DNA of 64,000 bases from an uncultured Anaeroplasmataceae bacterium. GTDB taxonomy: Bacteria; Bacillota_I; Bacilli_A; Acholeplasmatales; Anaeroplasmataceae. The notes beneath the pieces were generated by a model. It was not told the DNA's origin, did no database searches, and saw only the letters and a program-made list of their open reading frames with translations. The DNA lies in contig CALUYM010000001.1 in the NCBI GenBank assembly GCA_944325035.1, positions 372,001 to 436,000 on the forward strand. The letters are read 5' to 3'. The position numbers were made by a program, and so were the translations under genes. Of this stretch, positions 17,337-26,746 are shown in pieces (the stretch's first letter is position 1; each line of letters begins with the position of its first letter).

Positions 17337-19520
17337 ATGCTAGAGCATCGCATTGATTATAGTTTTGATAAATTAATGAAATTAGTCACTGACTATATTC
17401 ATAAAGAAGCTGACTTAAACTTAATAAAAAAAGCGTATGAGTTCGCTAATGATAAACATAAAAATCAATTCCGTCGTTCTGGTGAGGCGTATATTGTTCA
17501 TCCTCTAGCTGTAACAACTATTTTAGCGGAACTTCATGCGGGTCCTAGTACATTATGTGCAGGCCTTTTACATGATGTTGTTGAAGATACAGAAACATCT
17601 TGTGATGAAATAAAAGAGCTATTTAATGAAGATGTTGCTGAAATTGTAGATGGAGTTACGAAGGTTACTAAACTACAATTTGTTTCTCTTGAAGCGCAAC
17701 AAGTAACTAATCATCAAAAAATGTTACTTGCAATGTCCAAAGATATTCGTGTCATTATTGTAAAATTAGCAGATAGATTGCATAATATGCGTACGCTTGA
17801 TTCAATGCCACCTGAAAAACAGGTTCGTATCTCTAATGAAACATTAGAAATTTATGCTCCCCTTGCTAGCCGACTAGGTATGTTTAAGATTAAAGCGGAA
17901 CTTGAAGATAGGTCATTGCGCTATATTGATCCAACGATGTTTTTTAAAATAATAAATTTAGTTAAAGAACGTCAAGATAAACGTAATAGCTTAATTGATA
18001 ATTTAATTACTGATGTTTCAAAAATGTTAACAGAAGCACACATAGATTATCAAATTAAAGGCCGTGTTAAAAATACTTATAGTATATATAAAAAAATGGT
18101 TAGTCAGAACAAAGCGTTTGAAGATATTTATGATGTTTATGCAATTAGAGTAATTGTTAATTCAGTTGAATCTTGTTATCAAGTCCTTGGTATGATTCAT
18201 GCTCACTATACTCCAATGCAAAAACGGTTTAAAGACTATATAGCTGTGCCTAAGCAAAATATGTATCAATCTTTACATACAACTGTCATAGGTCCGAAGG
18301 GACAGACTTTTGAAGTTCAAATTAGAACAAAAGAAATGGATGATATTGCTGAGTATGGTATTGCTGCTCACTGGGCATATAAAGACAATGTTGAATATTC
18401 AAAGGAAAAAGAACAATACGAAATTGCTAAAAAACTTAAATGGTATGCTGATTTGCTTAATTTATCTAGTGAGGTTTCGAAAGATGATGCGAATGAATTG
18501 GTAGATACAATTAAATCAGATATTCTAGACACCAATGTCTATGTTTATACCCCTACTGGTGAAGTAATTGATTTACCAAAGGGAGCTACACCACTTGATT
18601 TTGCTTATAAAATTCATACAAATTTAGGTAATAAAACTGTTGGGGCTATCGTTAATAATAAAATCGTCCCACTTACTTATGAACTTAAAACTGGGGATAT
18701 TATTACGATAAAAACTAATAAGAATTCATTTGGTCCATCTGAATCATGGTTAAATATCGTTAAGACCAATCATGCTAAACATAAGATTAAAGGTTTTTTA
18801 AATAAACAAAATAAAGATGTTATAATAAATGTTGGTAAAAATGAATTAGAGCGAGAAATGACATCGCAAAAGATTAATTTTTCTTTTGATGATAAGTTTG
18901 TTCAAGAAAATTTTAGTAAAAATAATTTAGAATCAGTAGAGTCAATGTATTATGAAATTGGTAAAGGCTCATTAAGTGCTAAAACAGTTTGTTCTAAAAT
19001 TATTGGTAATACAATCACTGAAAAAGAATTACTTGAAAAACAAATTCAAAAAACACAAAAAATTTTGACAACTAATTCAGAAACTGGAGTAGTTGTAGAA
19101 GGATTAACTAATCCTCAAATTAAATTAGGTGCTTGTTGTTATCCAATTCCAGGTGATGAAATCATTGGTTATATCACTAAAGGTGCAGGTATTGTTGTTC
19201 ATCGTAATGGATGTAACAATTTGGCAAATTTAGGAAAAGAACGTTGTATACATCTAGACTGGGCATCTCATATTACACGAAAGTATCCTACATGCATACG
19301 TATTCAAGCGATGCAACGAGATACATTACTGGGAGATTTAATGACATGTATTAATTCTATGAATATGTCAATTGCATCTATTAATGCTGTTAACACTGTA
19401 GATTTACAGACTGTTGTTCGTCTAAAGGTTCTAACTGCTAGTTTAGATGAATTAAATTTACTTATTGTTAACTTGAAAAAAGTTAATGGAATTCATAATA
19501 TTGAAAGGGATAATTTATAA
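17337..19520 (+). CDS. relA: Bifunctional (p)ppGpp synthetase/hydrolase
   Basis: 727 aa with the long RSH architecture. HD hydrolase domain (RRSGEAYIVHPLAV, LLHDVVEDT, about 40-85), synthetase domain (RVKNTYSIYKKM about 245, then RFKDYIAVPK and QSLHTTVIGPKG), TGS domain (VYTPTGEVIDLPKGATPLDF), conserved-cysteine region (KLGACCYPIPGDE, HRNGC) and C-terminal ACT domain. Both catalytic halves look intact, so it should both make and degrade the alarmone. AGGTGG is its ribosome binding site. The stop overlaps the dtd start by one base. Confidence 0.96.
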   Translation: MLEHRIDYSFDKLMKLVTDYIHKEADLNLIKKAYEFANDKHKNQFRRSGEAYIVHPLAVTTILAELHAGPSTLCAGLLHDVVEDTETSCDEIKELFNEDVAEIVDGVTKVTKLQFVSLEAQQVTNHQKMLLAMSKDIRVIIVKLADRLHNMRTLDSMPPEKQVRISNETLEIYAPLASRLGMFKIKAELEDRSLRYIDPTMFFKIINLVKERQDKRNSLIDNLITDVSKMLTEAHIDYQIKGRVKNTYSIYKKMVSQNKAFEDIYDVYAIRVIVNSVESCYQVLGMIHAHYTPMQKRFKDYIAVPKQNMYQSLHTTVIGPKGQTFEVQIRTKEMDDIAEYGIAAHWAYKDNVEYSKEKEQYEIAKKLKWYADLLNLSSEVSKDDANELVDTIKSDILDTNVYVYTPTGEVIDLPKGATPLDFAYKIHTNLGNKTVGAIVNNKIVPLTYELKTGDIITIKTNKNSFGPSESWLNIVKTNHAKHKIKGFLNKQNKDVIINVGKNELEREMTSQKINFSFDDKFVQENFSKNNLESVESMYYEIGKGSLSAKTVCSKIIGNTITEKELLEKQIQKTQKILTTNSETGVVVEGLTNPQIKLGACCYPIPGDEIIGYITKGAGIVVHRNGCNNLANLGKERCIHLDWASHITRKYPTCIRIQAMQRDTLLGDLMTCINSMNMSIASINAVNTVDLQTVVRLKVLTASLDELNLLIVNLKKVNGIHNIERDNL

Positions 19521-19969
19521 TGCGCGTTATCGTTCAAAGAGTTTTAAATGCTAAATGCTTAGTTGATGGGCAAGTTGTATCCCAAATAGGACAAGGTTTT
19601 TTGTTACTTGTTGGTTTTTGTAAAAGCGATACAACTGAAATTTTACCTAAAATGGTAAAAAAAGTTGCTGGTTTAAGAATCTTTGAAGATGAGAATCATA
19701 AATTAAATAAATCATTGACCGATGTAAAAGGTAATATCTTATCAATATCTCAATTTACCCTGTATGCATCTATGAAAAGCGGAAATCGCCCATCATTTAC
19801 CGAGGCTATGCCTGGTGATAAGGCGATTTTGCTTTTTAATGAGTTTAATTCTCTTCTTCATGATACCTTAAATATTTCTATCCAAGAAGGAGTTTTTGGA
19901 GCTGATATGAAATTAGATTTTATAAATGATGGACCATGTACAATTATTTTAGATAGTAACGAATTATAG
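19520..19969 (+). CDS. dtd: D-aminoacyl-tRNA deacylase
   Basis: 149 aa, full length. It hydrolyses D-amino acids mischarged on tRNA. The N-terminal MRVIVQRVLNA, the active-site SQFTLYASMKSGNRPSF and the C-terminal Gly-cisPro loop (NDGPCTIILDS) are present. It starts within the stop of relA (TAATG) and forms the relA-dtd pair typical of Firmicutes; rimO follows after 15 bases. Confidence 0.95.
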   Translation: MRVIVQRVLNAKCLVDGQVVSQIGQGFLLLVGFCKSDTTEILPKMVKKVAGLRIFEDENHKLNKSLTDVKGNILSISQFTLYASMKSGNRPSFTEAMPGDKAILLFNEFNSLLHDTLNISIQEGVFGADMKLDFINDGPCTIILDSNEL

Positions 19970-19984
19970 AAAGGATAAAAATTT

Positions 19985-21304
19985 ATGAAAATGTATATGA
20001 TTTCTTTAGGTTGTTCAAAGAATCAAGTAGATTCTGAAATGATTATTTCCTTCCTAAAAAATAACGAATTTGAACTTGTAGAAAGACCAGAAGAAGCTGA
20101 TCTTTTAATGGTAAATACTTGTGCTTTTATTCAAAGTGCAAAAGAGGAGGCAATTAGTACAATTTTAGATTTAGCTGAATACAAAACAAAAGGAAAGAAA
20201 TTAGTTGTATTCGGATGTTTATCACAACGCTATAAAAATGAATTAATTGAAGAACTTCCTGAAGTAGATATGTTTATTACAATAAAGGATTATGATAGAA
20301 TTGGTGAAAAAATGAATGAATTATTCCAAAATTCTTCATTTAATTCTGAGGCTCATCTATCATTTTTAAGACGAACTTATAAAACACCTAATTATATGCG
20401 CTATATAAGAATTTCTGATGGATGCTTAAATCGTTGTGCTTTTTGCGCTATTCCTTTAATTAGAGGACTTTTAAAGAGTCGTACGATTGAAGATATTACT
20501 GAAGAAGTAAAGCAAGCAGTAAATGATGGAGTTTATGAGATTAACTTAATTAGTCAAGATACAACTAAATATGGATTTGATTTATATAAACGTCTTGCTT
20601 TAGTTGATCTACTTGACAGTTTATGTAAAATTGAAGGTAAATTTAGGATTAGACTATTATATCTATATCCAGATATTGTCACAGATGAACTAATTGACTT
20701 CATTAAGACACATGATAAAGTAATGCCATATTTTGACATTCCACTTCAACATTCAGAAGATAAAATACTAAAACTAATGAAAAGACGTGGTAATCGTGAA
20801 TATCTTGTTAATTTGATTGCGAAAATTAAAAAAGAAATTCCACATGCAATTTTTAGAACTACTATGATCATTGGATTCCCACATGAAACTGAAGAGGATG
20901 TTGATAATTTAATTGAATTTATGAAAGAAACTAAATTTGATCGTTTAGGAGCTTTTACTTATTCTAAGGAAGAAGGTACACTTGGAGCTACTTATGATAA
21001 TGAAGTTTCACCTGAAGTTCAAATGCAACGCTATAACCGTGTGATGGAAGCCCAATTTTATATTTCACTGGAACAAAATCGTAAACAAATTGGAAAAATC
21101 TTTGATGTTTTAATTGAGGACTATGATAGAGAACAATTTATGTATATTGGAAGAAGCTATGGATTTGCACCAGATGATATTGATGGTACGATTTTTGTAG
21201 CAGCACACCGTGAACTAAATCCTGGTGATGTTATTCCGGTTAAAATTTTAGATGCTGATAGCTATACATTAACTGGTGAGGAAGTAGATAATGAAACAAA
21301 TTAA
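19985..21304 (+). CDS. rimO: Ribosomal protein S12 methylthiotransferase
   Basis: 439 aa radical-SAM methylthiotransferase. Order: UPF0004 domain with three cysteines (SLGCSKNQVDSE, VNTCAF, FGCLSQ), radical SAM cluster CLNRCAFC (about 147-154), and a TRAM domain at the end. It methylthiolates Asp of S12. The GCSKNQVDSE form favours RimO over MiaB. It overlaps trmL by 14 bases. Confidence 0.93.
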   Translation: MKMYMISLGCSKNQVDSEMIISFLKNNEFELVERPEEADLLMVNTCAFIQSAKEEAISTILDLAEYKTKGKKLVVFGCLSQRYKNELIEELPEVDMFITIKDYDRIGEKMNELFQNSSFNSEAHLSFLRRTYKTPNYMRYIRISDGCLNRCAFCAIPLIRGLLKSRTIEDITEEVKQAVNDGVYEINLISQDTTKYGFDLYKRLALVDLLDSLCKIEGKFRIRLLYLYPDIVTDELIDFIKTHDKVMPYFDIPLQHSEDKILKLMKRRGNREYLVNLIAKIKKEIPHAIFRTTMIIGFPHETEEDVDNLIEFMKETKFDRLGAFTYSKEEGTLGATYDNEVSPEVQMQRYNRVMEAQFYISLEQNRKQIGKIFDVLIEDYDREQFMYIGRSYGFAPDDIDGTIFVAAHRELNPGDVIPVKILDADSYTLTGEEVDNETN

Positions 21305-21830
21305 TGTCGTTTTATATCAACCTGAAATTCCTCAAAATACTGGAAATATTATGCGTAGCTGTGTCGGATTTAATGCTAAACTACATTTAATTAAGCCTTT
21401 AGGTTTTAAATTAGATGAAAAACATTTACAAAGAAGCTGCCTAGATTATTATGAATATCTAGATTATGAAATCTATGAAAATTATGAGGAATTTTTACTT
21501 AAAAATCCTGAAGGTGTTACTTATTATTTAACAAGATATGGTCATAAATCACCTGCACAAATTAATTTTAAGAAAGAGGCAGGAGATAAACCTATCTATT
21601 TAATGTTTGGACGTGAATCAACAGGAATTCCTTATGAAATATTACATGAGCATTTAGATCATTGTTTTAGAATTCCCACAACGGATAAAATAAGATCGTT
21701 AAATTTATCTAATTGTGCTGCAATTATGCTATTTACAGTTACTTCACAACTAGACAATGACAACGAATTAATAAAACATGAACCAGATTGTTTTAAAGGA
21801 GAATTCTTTATTGATAACTGGTCTAAATAA
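21291..21830 (+). CDS. trmL: tRNA (cytidine/uridine-34-2'-O)-methyltransferase
   Basis: 179 aa SPOUT methyltransferase. NVVLYQPEIPQNTGNIMRSC at the N-terminus and the knot motifs LMFGRESTGIP and IPTTDKIRSLNLSNCAAI are diagnostic. It methylates the wobble base of tRNA-Leu isoacceptors in characterised bacteria. It is translationally coupled to rimO, giving a small translation-fidelity group with dtd. Confidence 0.93.
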   Translation: MKQINVVLYQPEIPQNTGNIMRSCVGFNAKLHLIKPLGFKLDEKHLQRSCLDYYEYLDYEIYENYEEFLLKNPEGVTYYLTRYGHKSPAQINFKKEAGDKPIYLMFGRESTGIPYEILHEHLDHCFRIPTTDKIRSLNLSNCAAIMLFTVTSQLDNDNELIKHEPDCFKGEFFIDNWSK

Positions 21831-21847
21831 GCTAGAAAGGATTAAGT

Positions 21848-24184
21848 ATGTACTTTGATAGCGAAACTTTGGAGTTTGATAAGGTTTTAGACTTAGTAAA
21901 GCCTTACTGTCAAACAAATAAAGCAAAAGAATTAGTTAATGAAATTCTACCAATGACTAATATAAATGAAATAAAAAAGTCTTTAAATGAAGTTGAACAA
22001 GCATTTATTGCTAGTGTAAAGCTTTATGAAATACCTTTAGGAGGTTTTAAACCGAATAAAGAAGCAGTTGTAAGAGCTTCAATTGGTGGAATTTTAAGTG
22101 AAATTGATTTAAAAAATATTGCACAAAATTTAGGTACTATAACAAACGTATTAAGATATAGGCAAGATTTAGTAAATTTAAAGTTAAATCTTGCTGAACT
22201 TGACCTATATTTTAACTGCCTTAAAGCAGATAAAAAAATTCAACAAGAGATTAATAGTGCAATTACTGATAATCTTGAAGTATCAGATAATGCGACAATG
22301 GATTTGCTAAAGATTCGTAAACGCCTAAAAATGGAAGAAACTCATTTACGTAATTTTATGAATAGTATGTTAATTACCCATCAATCTAAGCTTCAAGAAA
22401 ATTTAATTACAGTTCGTGATGGACACTATACAATTCCTGTACGTGCTGAACATAAAAATGCAATAAAAGGAATTGTTCGTGATTCATCTTCATCTGGAAC
22501 TACTTATTATATTGAGCCAGAAGGTGCGTATAAAATTAGTGCAGAAATAGAAATGATTCGTCAAGATGAGAAAAAAGAGGTTGAACAAATTCTTAAAAAT
22601 CTATCGCTTTTGGTATCATCAATTTCTGAAACACTACTTGTTAGTTATGAAAATTTATTAAAATTAGATGTAATCTATGCCAAAGCTAATTACGCTCTTA
22701 AAAATAATATGACTAAGCCTAATATTAATGATAGAGGTTATATTAATATTAAGAAAGGTGCCCATCCTTTAATTGATCCTAATATTGTTGTTAAGAATGA
22801 TGTCGTCTTAGGAGATAAGTATCAGACGATTATTATAACTGGACCTAATACAGGTGGGAAAACAGTATTATTAAAAATGGTTGGACTTTGCACACTTATG
22901 ATGCAATCAGGTTTATTCGTACCATGTGATGAAAAAACTGAACTAAATGTATTTGATAATATTTTTTCTGATATCGGTGATGAGCAATCTATTGAACAAA
23001 GTTTATCAACATTTTCATCTCACATGACAAACATTGCCAAAATTGTTGATAATTTAACTTATAATTCATTAGTCTTGCTAGATGAAGTTGGTTCAGGAAC
23101 AGATCCAAAAGAAGGAGCTAGCTTAGCTATTTCTATAATTGACTATTTAACAAAAAAAGGTGCACGTGTAATTACCACTACACACTATTCAGATTTAAAA
23201 GCATTTGCATATAATAGTCCTACTATCGTTAATGCATCGGTTGAATTTAAAGCTGAAACATTAAAACCAACTTATAAACTACAAATCGGTATTCCTGGTC
23301 GTTCTAATGCTATTTTAATTTCAAGACGATTAGGTTTAAAAGAAGAGATTTTAGACCATGCGTTAAAAGTTTTAGAAGATAGTGAGTCAGATACCTCTAC
23401 TCTAGTTAATAAAATTGATGAAGAAAATGAAAAAATTGCTAAACTAAAAGAAGAGTATCTGCATATAATAAGTGAATACAACGAAAAGCTTGATGCTTTA
23501 AATAAGGAAAAATTAGAAATCGAAAAACGCTATGATAGTATTCTTACTAAAGCTAAAAATGATGCTAATAAAATATTATCTGAAGCAAAAGAAAAATCTA
23601 AAGTTATTATTGAAGAATTAAATAAACTAAAAAATACTAAATACTATGAAGAACATAAACTTGCTCAATTTAAATATGATGTAGCAAACCTAGATAAAAT
23701 TGATAAAAATAATGATAAAGTTTTTGATGAAGAAATTAAAGTTGGTGACACAGTCTTTATAAAATCATTTGGAAAATCTGGGGAAGTTAAAAAAATTAGT
23801 GGGCAAAAATATGAAGTTCAAGTTGGAAAATTTAGTATGAGTTTTAATAAAAATGAACTAACTTTAGAAAAATCTAAGGTAAATACACCTAAACTAAAAC
23901 TAGAAAGAAAAAAGACAACTTTAGTTACAAAAACATCAAGTGCATCCTTAAAACTTGATTTAAGAGGATACCGCTATGAAGAAGTAAGAGAAGCTGTTGA
24001 TAAATTCTTAGACCAAGCTTATTTAGCAAATATGAACATGGTATATATTATTCATGGTTTTGGTACAGGAGCAGTTAGAGATGCAGTGTATGCTTATTTA
24101 AAGAAATGTCCATACGTCAAAAGCTATCGTTATGGTGGCGAAGGTGAGGGCTTAAACGGCTGTACTGTTGTATATCTTAAATAA
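21848..24184 (+). CDS. mutS2: MutS2 family ATPase with Smr domain
   Basis: 778 aa, complete. Core and lever region, then Walker A GPNTGGKT (about residue 336), Walker B SLVLLDEVGSGTDPKEGASL, a coiled coil (about 515-610, rich in Lys/Glu), a KOW-like segment and the C-terminal Smr domain (LDLRGYRYEEV, IIHGFGTGAVRDAV). MutS2 homologues resolve collided ribosomes and suppress recombination. AAAGGA precedes the ATG. The Smr endonuclease motifs look intact. Confidence 0.95.
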   Translation: MYFDSETLEFDKVLDLVKPYCQTNKAKELVNEILPMTNINEIKKSLNEVEQAFIASVKLYEIPLGGFKPNKEAVVRASIGGILSEIDLKNIAQNLGTITNVLRYRQDLVNLKLNLAELDLYFNCLKADKKIQQEINSAITDNLEVSDNATMDLLKIRKRLKMEETHLRNFMNSMLITHQSKLQENLITVRDGHYTIPVRAEHKNAIKGIVRDSSSSGTTYYIEPEGAYKISAEIEMIRQDEKKEVEQILKNLSLLVSSISETLLVSYENLLKLDVIYAKANYALKNNMTKPNINDRGYINIKKGAHPLIDPNIVVKNDVVLGDKYQTIIITGPNTGGKTVLLKMVGLCTLMMQSGLFVPCDEKTELNVFDNIFSDIGDEQSIEQSLSTFSSHMTNIAKIVDNLTYNSLVLLDEVGSGTDPKEGASLAISIIDYLTKKGARVITTTHYSDLKAFAYNSPTIVNASVEFKAETLKPTYKLQIGIPGRSNAILISRRLGLKEEILDHALKVLEDSESDTSTLVNKIDEENEKIAKLKEEYLHIISEYNEKLDALNKEKLEIEKRYDSILTKAKNDANKILSEAKEKSKVIIEELNKLKNTKYYEEHKLAQFKYDVANLDKIDKNNDKVFDEEIKVGDTVFIKSFGKSGEVKKISGQKYEVQVGKFSMSFNKNELTLEKSKVNTPKLKLERKKTTLVTKTSSASLKLDLRGYRYEEVREAVDKFLDQAYLANMNMVYIIHGFGTGAVRDAVYAYLKKCPYVKSYRYGGEGEGLNGCTVVYLK

Positions 24185-24198
24185 AAAAGGAAGATTGT

Positions 24199-24486
24199 TT
24201 GGATAAACTTTTAGATTATAGTAATGGTAAAGTTTTGCTATATTTATATGGTGGCTACCATTCAAACTGTAATATAACTTTAGCCATGCTTGATAAAATC
24301 AATCAGGCAAGGCCAGATGTTAGAATTGTAAAAATAAACACATTAAAACACTATCATATTAAAGAAAAATATAATATTAAGGCACTACCAGCTTTAATTT
24401 ATCTAGAAAATGGAATTTTTATAAATAAAATGAGTGGCTCTTTAAATTATAAGTCTGTTTTAATGATGTTAGACGGAAGTGATTAA
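24199..24486 (+). CDS. Thioredoxin-fold protein with incomplete CXXC
   Basis: 95 aa from TTG 24199 (AAGGAAG upstream). The fold is recognisable from VLLYLYGGYHSNC (position of the WCxxC), the middle KINTLKHYHIKEKYNIKALPALIYLENG with the cis-proline, and the final helix. The redox motif is YHSNC: the first cysteine is Ser/His-replaced and only the second remains, so it cannot act as a dithiol thioredoxin. A thioredoxin gene after mutS2 is common in Firmicutes. Its stop abuts the thiN ATG. Confidence 0.72.
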   Translation: MDKLLDYSNGKVLLYLYGGYHSNCNITLAMLDKINQARPDVRIVKINTLKHYHIKEKYNIKALPALIYLENGIFINKMSGSLNYKSVLMMLDGSD

Positions 24487-25092
24487 ATGAAAGTTGCGTT
24501 GATTCTTGATTTTTTTACTGATTTTTCAAAGGTAAATGAATATGACTATTTAATCGGTGTTGACAAAGGTGCTATTAATGCTATTAATCATAGTTTAGTA
24601 TTAGATTTAGCAGTTGGTGATTTTGATTCAGTTACCGAAACTGAATTTGATGTCATTAAGACGTCGGTAAAAAAAATAATTAAATTAGACCCAATAAAAG
24701 ATGATACAGACACAAAATGCGCACTTAATGAAGCTTATAAAATTAGCAATGATGTGACTATTTTAGGTGGTATTACTGGAAAAAGAATTGAACATTTTCT
24801 TGCAAATTTAAACTTATTAGATATTTACCCTAATCTAAAAATAATTGATGATAGAACATTAATTTTTTTGAAATCTGAAAGCTTTTATTTAGATATAAAA
24901 GAATATTTCTATGTAAATCTATTTGCCAAAGAAGAAGTTAAGAATTTAACCTTAAATGGTTTTAAATATAACCTAAAAAACTATGATCTAAAACCATTTG
25001 ATTCATTAGGAATTTCAAACGAGGTTATAGATAAACCATTTATTTCTTTTAAATCCGGGAAATTATTAATTATATTAACAAAAAATGATTAG
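24487..25092 (+). CDS. thiN: Thiamine pyrophosphokinase
   Basis: 201 aa. It pyrophosphorylates thiamine to TPP. Motifs: AVGDFDSVTETE (about 38-49), KDDTDTKCALNEA (about 73-85) and LGGITGKRIEHFLANL. The C-terminal beta-sandwich is complete. It lies directly upstream of a TPP riboswitch and the thiamine transporter, so the window holds a thiamine uptake-and-activation pair rather than biosynthesis. Confidence 0.92.
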   Translation: MKVALILDFFTDFSKVNEYDYLIGVDKGAINAINHSLVLDLAVGDFDSVTETEFDVIKTSVKKIIKLDPIKDDTDTKCALNEAYKISNDVTILGGITGKRIEHFLANLNLLDIYPNLKIIDDRTLIFLKSESFYLDIKEYFYVNLFAKEEVKNLTLNGFKYNLKNYDLKPFDSLGISNEVIDKPFISFKSGKLLIILTKND

Positions 25093-25133
25093 TAACTTGT
25101 AAATAAAATAAAAAAAGAGTATGATTATAGTGG

Positions 25134-25281
25134 GTATTGCAATGGGGAGCTTTCGAGCTGAGAGGTTATTAAGTTAACGACCCAAAACCTGATCTAGGTA
25201 ATGCTAGCGTAGGTATTAGCAAACATTATGATTTATATAATGTTCTTTTATTCTTCTAGCAAATCTAGAAGAATTTTTATT
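25134..25281 (+). promoter_or_regulatory. TPP riboswitch with terminator
   Basis: The conserved THI-box core is present: GGGGAGC and GCTGAGAGG on the 5' side, then ACCTGATCTAGGTAATGC and TAGCGTAGG on the 3' side (aptamer about 25136-25222; P1 from TTGCAAT with ATTAGCAA). The expression platform has a hairpin AACATTAT/ATAATGTT (about 25222-25244) and a perfect 10-bp terminator ATTCTTCTAG / CTAGAAGAAT (25250-25274) with a T-run. TPP binding should favour termination before thiT. Confidence 0.93.
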
Positions 25282-25298
25282 TATAAGGAGAGTATATA

Positions 25299-25946
25299 GT
25301 GAAAAAAAATGTTATGACAGTCCAAACAATAGCAGAAGTGGCTATATTTGCAGCAATTGCTTTTGTTTTAGACTGGGTTCAAAGTGGAATTAGTAAGTCT
25401 ATTCCTTTTTTAGTAAATGGCGGCTCAATAGGAATTGCAATGTTACCTATTATTGTAATTTGCTTTCGTCGTGGTTTGCTTCCAGGTGTTTTATGCGGCT
25501 TTATTGTAAGTGTTGTTCAAATGCTAGGTGGAATTTGGGTTATTCCTGGTAATCAATTTGAGAATCAAGTAATGCAAGTTCTTGGACCAATTTTTCAAGT
25601 TTTATTAGACTACATTCTCGCATATACAGTAGTAGGATTTGCTGGTTTATTTGCTAAACAATATAAAAATGCATCAAATTCAAAAAAGAAAATGATATAT
25701 GTTATATTAGGAACTATTATTGCTGGTTTATTAAAATATTTATGTCATGTTTTATCTGGATGGTTATTCTGGCCTGGCGAAATGTGGGGAATAAGTGGTG
25801 CTTTATATTCAATTGTTTATAATGCAACATATTGCATACCTAATATTGTTCTAGTTTTAATAATTATGATTTTATTTACAAGATTTTATCCTAATTTTTT
25901 AGAATGTGAACTGGATAAAGAACTAATTAAAAAGGAGGTAAAATAA
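25299..25946 (+). CDS. thiT: Energy-coupled thiamine transporter ThiT
   Basis: 215 aa, six membrane helices. The family thiamine-binding region is visible (VNGGSIGIAMLPIIVICFRR; later WPGEMWGISGALYSIVYNATY, split WPGEMWGIS and YSIVYNATY). ThiT is the S component of an ECF transporter, needing EcfAA'T encoded elsewhere. The start is GTG 25299, correctly spaced from AAGGAGAG. Control by the riboswitch just upstream agrees with the call. Confidence 0.94.
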   Translation: MKKNVMTVQTIAEVAIFAAIAFVLDWVQSGISKSIPFLVNGGSIGIAMLPIIVICFRRGLLPGVLCGFIVSVVQMLGGIWVIPGNQFENQVMQVLGPIFQVLLDYILAYTVVGFAGLFAKQYKNASNSKKKMIYVILGTIIAGLLKYLCHVLSGWLFWPGEMWGISGALYSIVYNATYCIPNIVLVLIIMILFTRFYPNFLECELDKELIKKEVK

Positions 25947-25948
25947 TT

Positions 25949-26347
25949 GTGAAAAAACATATTATTATTACCACACTAGGCTCTTTTCTAACGATTTTCT
26001 TTTTAATATTATATTTAACTACGGTTGATTATAATAAAGAGTGGGGTGAATTTAGCGCTAATGAAACTTATGTAATTAACTTAGTCATTGGTATTACTAT
26101 TTTGATTACAGGGATTTATTCCATTTATAAAACAAAAAATAATCAATCGACTTATAACACGTATCTTTTTGGATTTGGAGTTGTATCTTTAATTTTAGCG
26201 TTTATTCCTTTAGGAAATATGTTTGAACAAATTGCCAACAAAGAATCTATTTATTTAATTTTAGAAAATTTAATAATGTCGATAGTTGGTTTTTTTGTTT
26301 TAATTTATATTGTTATTTCTTACCTAGACAACAAAAAAAGAAAATAA
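25949..26347 (+). CDS. Small membrane protein of unknown function
   Basis: 132 aa from GTG 25949 with GGAGG ten bases upstream. Four predicted membrane helices (about 5-25, 43-62, 73-92, 103-124) and a charged tail DNKKRK. No family recognised. It starts two bases after thiT, so it belongs to the riboswitch-controlled transcript and may be thiamine-related, or only a passenger. Confidence 0.65.
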   Translation: MKKHIIITTLGSFLTIFFLILYLTTVDYNKEWGEFSANETYVINLVIGITILITGIYSIYKTKNNQSTYNTYLFGFGVVSLILAFIPLGNMFEQIANKESIYLILENLIMSIVGFFVLIYIVISYLDNKKRK

Positions 26348-26378
26348 TTTTTAAAATTCACATTGTACTACCCATTTA

Positions 26379-26407
26379 AAAATCCTATTTCTAGGATTTT
26401 TATTTTT
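26379..26407 (+). terminator. Intrinsic terminator of the thiT operon
   Basis: AAAATCCTA (26379-26387) / TAGGATTTT (26392-26400), loop TTTC, then TATTTTT. Confidence 0.85.
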
Positions 26408-26431
26408 ATTCTAATTTTATTTTGCTAATAT

Positions 26432-26460
26432 TTGCAAATAAATATATTTATTGCTATAAT
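26432..26460 (+). promoter_or_regulatory. SigmaA promoter of an unassigned transcript
   Basis: TTGCAA (26432-26437), 17-base spacer, consensus TATAAT (26455-26460). It points rightwards into a stretch with no credible ORF. Confidence 0.65.
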
Positions 26461-26466
26461 AGAAAA

Positions 26467-26666
26467 GCGGAATTATATATTTTAATAAAAATAACATAAA
26501 GAGTTTAATGATGAAATAAAATAGTTCAAGATAATTAGTATTTAAAGATAATAAAAATATAACGACTAGGTCTAATATTTTATCTTTAGTAATTAAATAC
26601 TTTGGATTTATTAATTGAGGCAACCAGCACAACTTTTAGTCTAAATACTGGTTGTGTTTTATTTTT
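26467..26666 (+). ncRNA. Candidate structured small RNA or truB leader
   Basis: The roughly 200 bases between the promoter at 26432-26460 and a terminator at 26621-26666 hold no ribosome binding site with an ORF. The middle can fold into a long hairpin (26537-26601): AGTATTTA pairs with TAAATACT, AAGATAA with TTATCTT and AAAATAT with ATATTTT, capped by a loop around CGACTAGGTC. It matches no RNA family I know. It is either an independent small RNA or an attenuator leader of truB, which starts 80 bases after the terminator. Confidence 0.4.
26621..26666 (+). terminator. Terminator-like hairpin upstream of truB
   Basis: CAACCAG (26621-26627) / CTGGTTG (26648-26654) with a 20-base loop, then TGTTTTATTTTT. 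An alternative pairing CACAAC / GTTGTG overlaps the same arms, so two exclusive folds are possible. Confidence 0.5.
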
Positions 26667-26746
26667 ATAAAACTATCTTTTTCTAGTTTAAATGGAAAAA
26701 GATATATTATTAATTTTACCCAAACTGAGAATAGTGAGTGATTATT

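Noticed and set aside
26417..26632. Minus-strand open frame of 71 codons, hydrophobic, upstream of truB
   Set aside because: TTG start without ribosome binding site, and a plus-strand promoter, hairpin and terminator occupy the same stretch; its hydrophobicity follows from AT-rich sequence.
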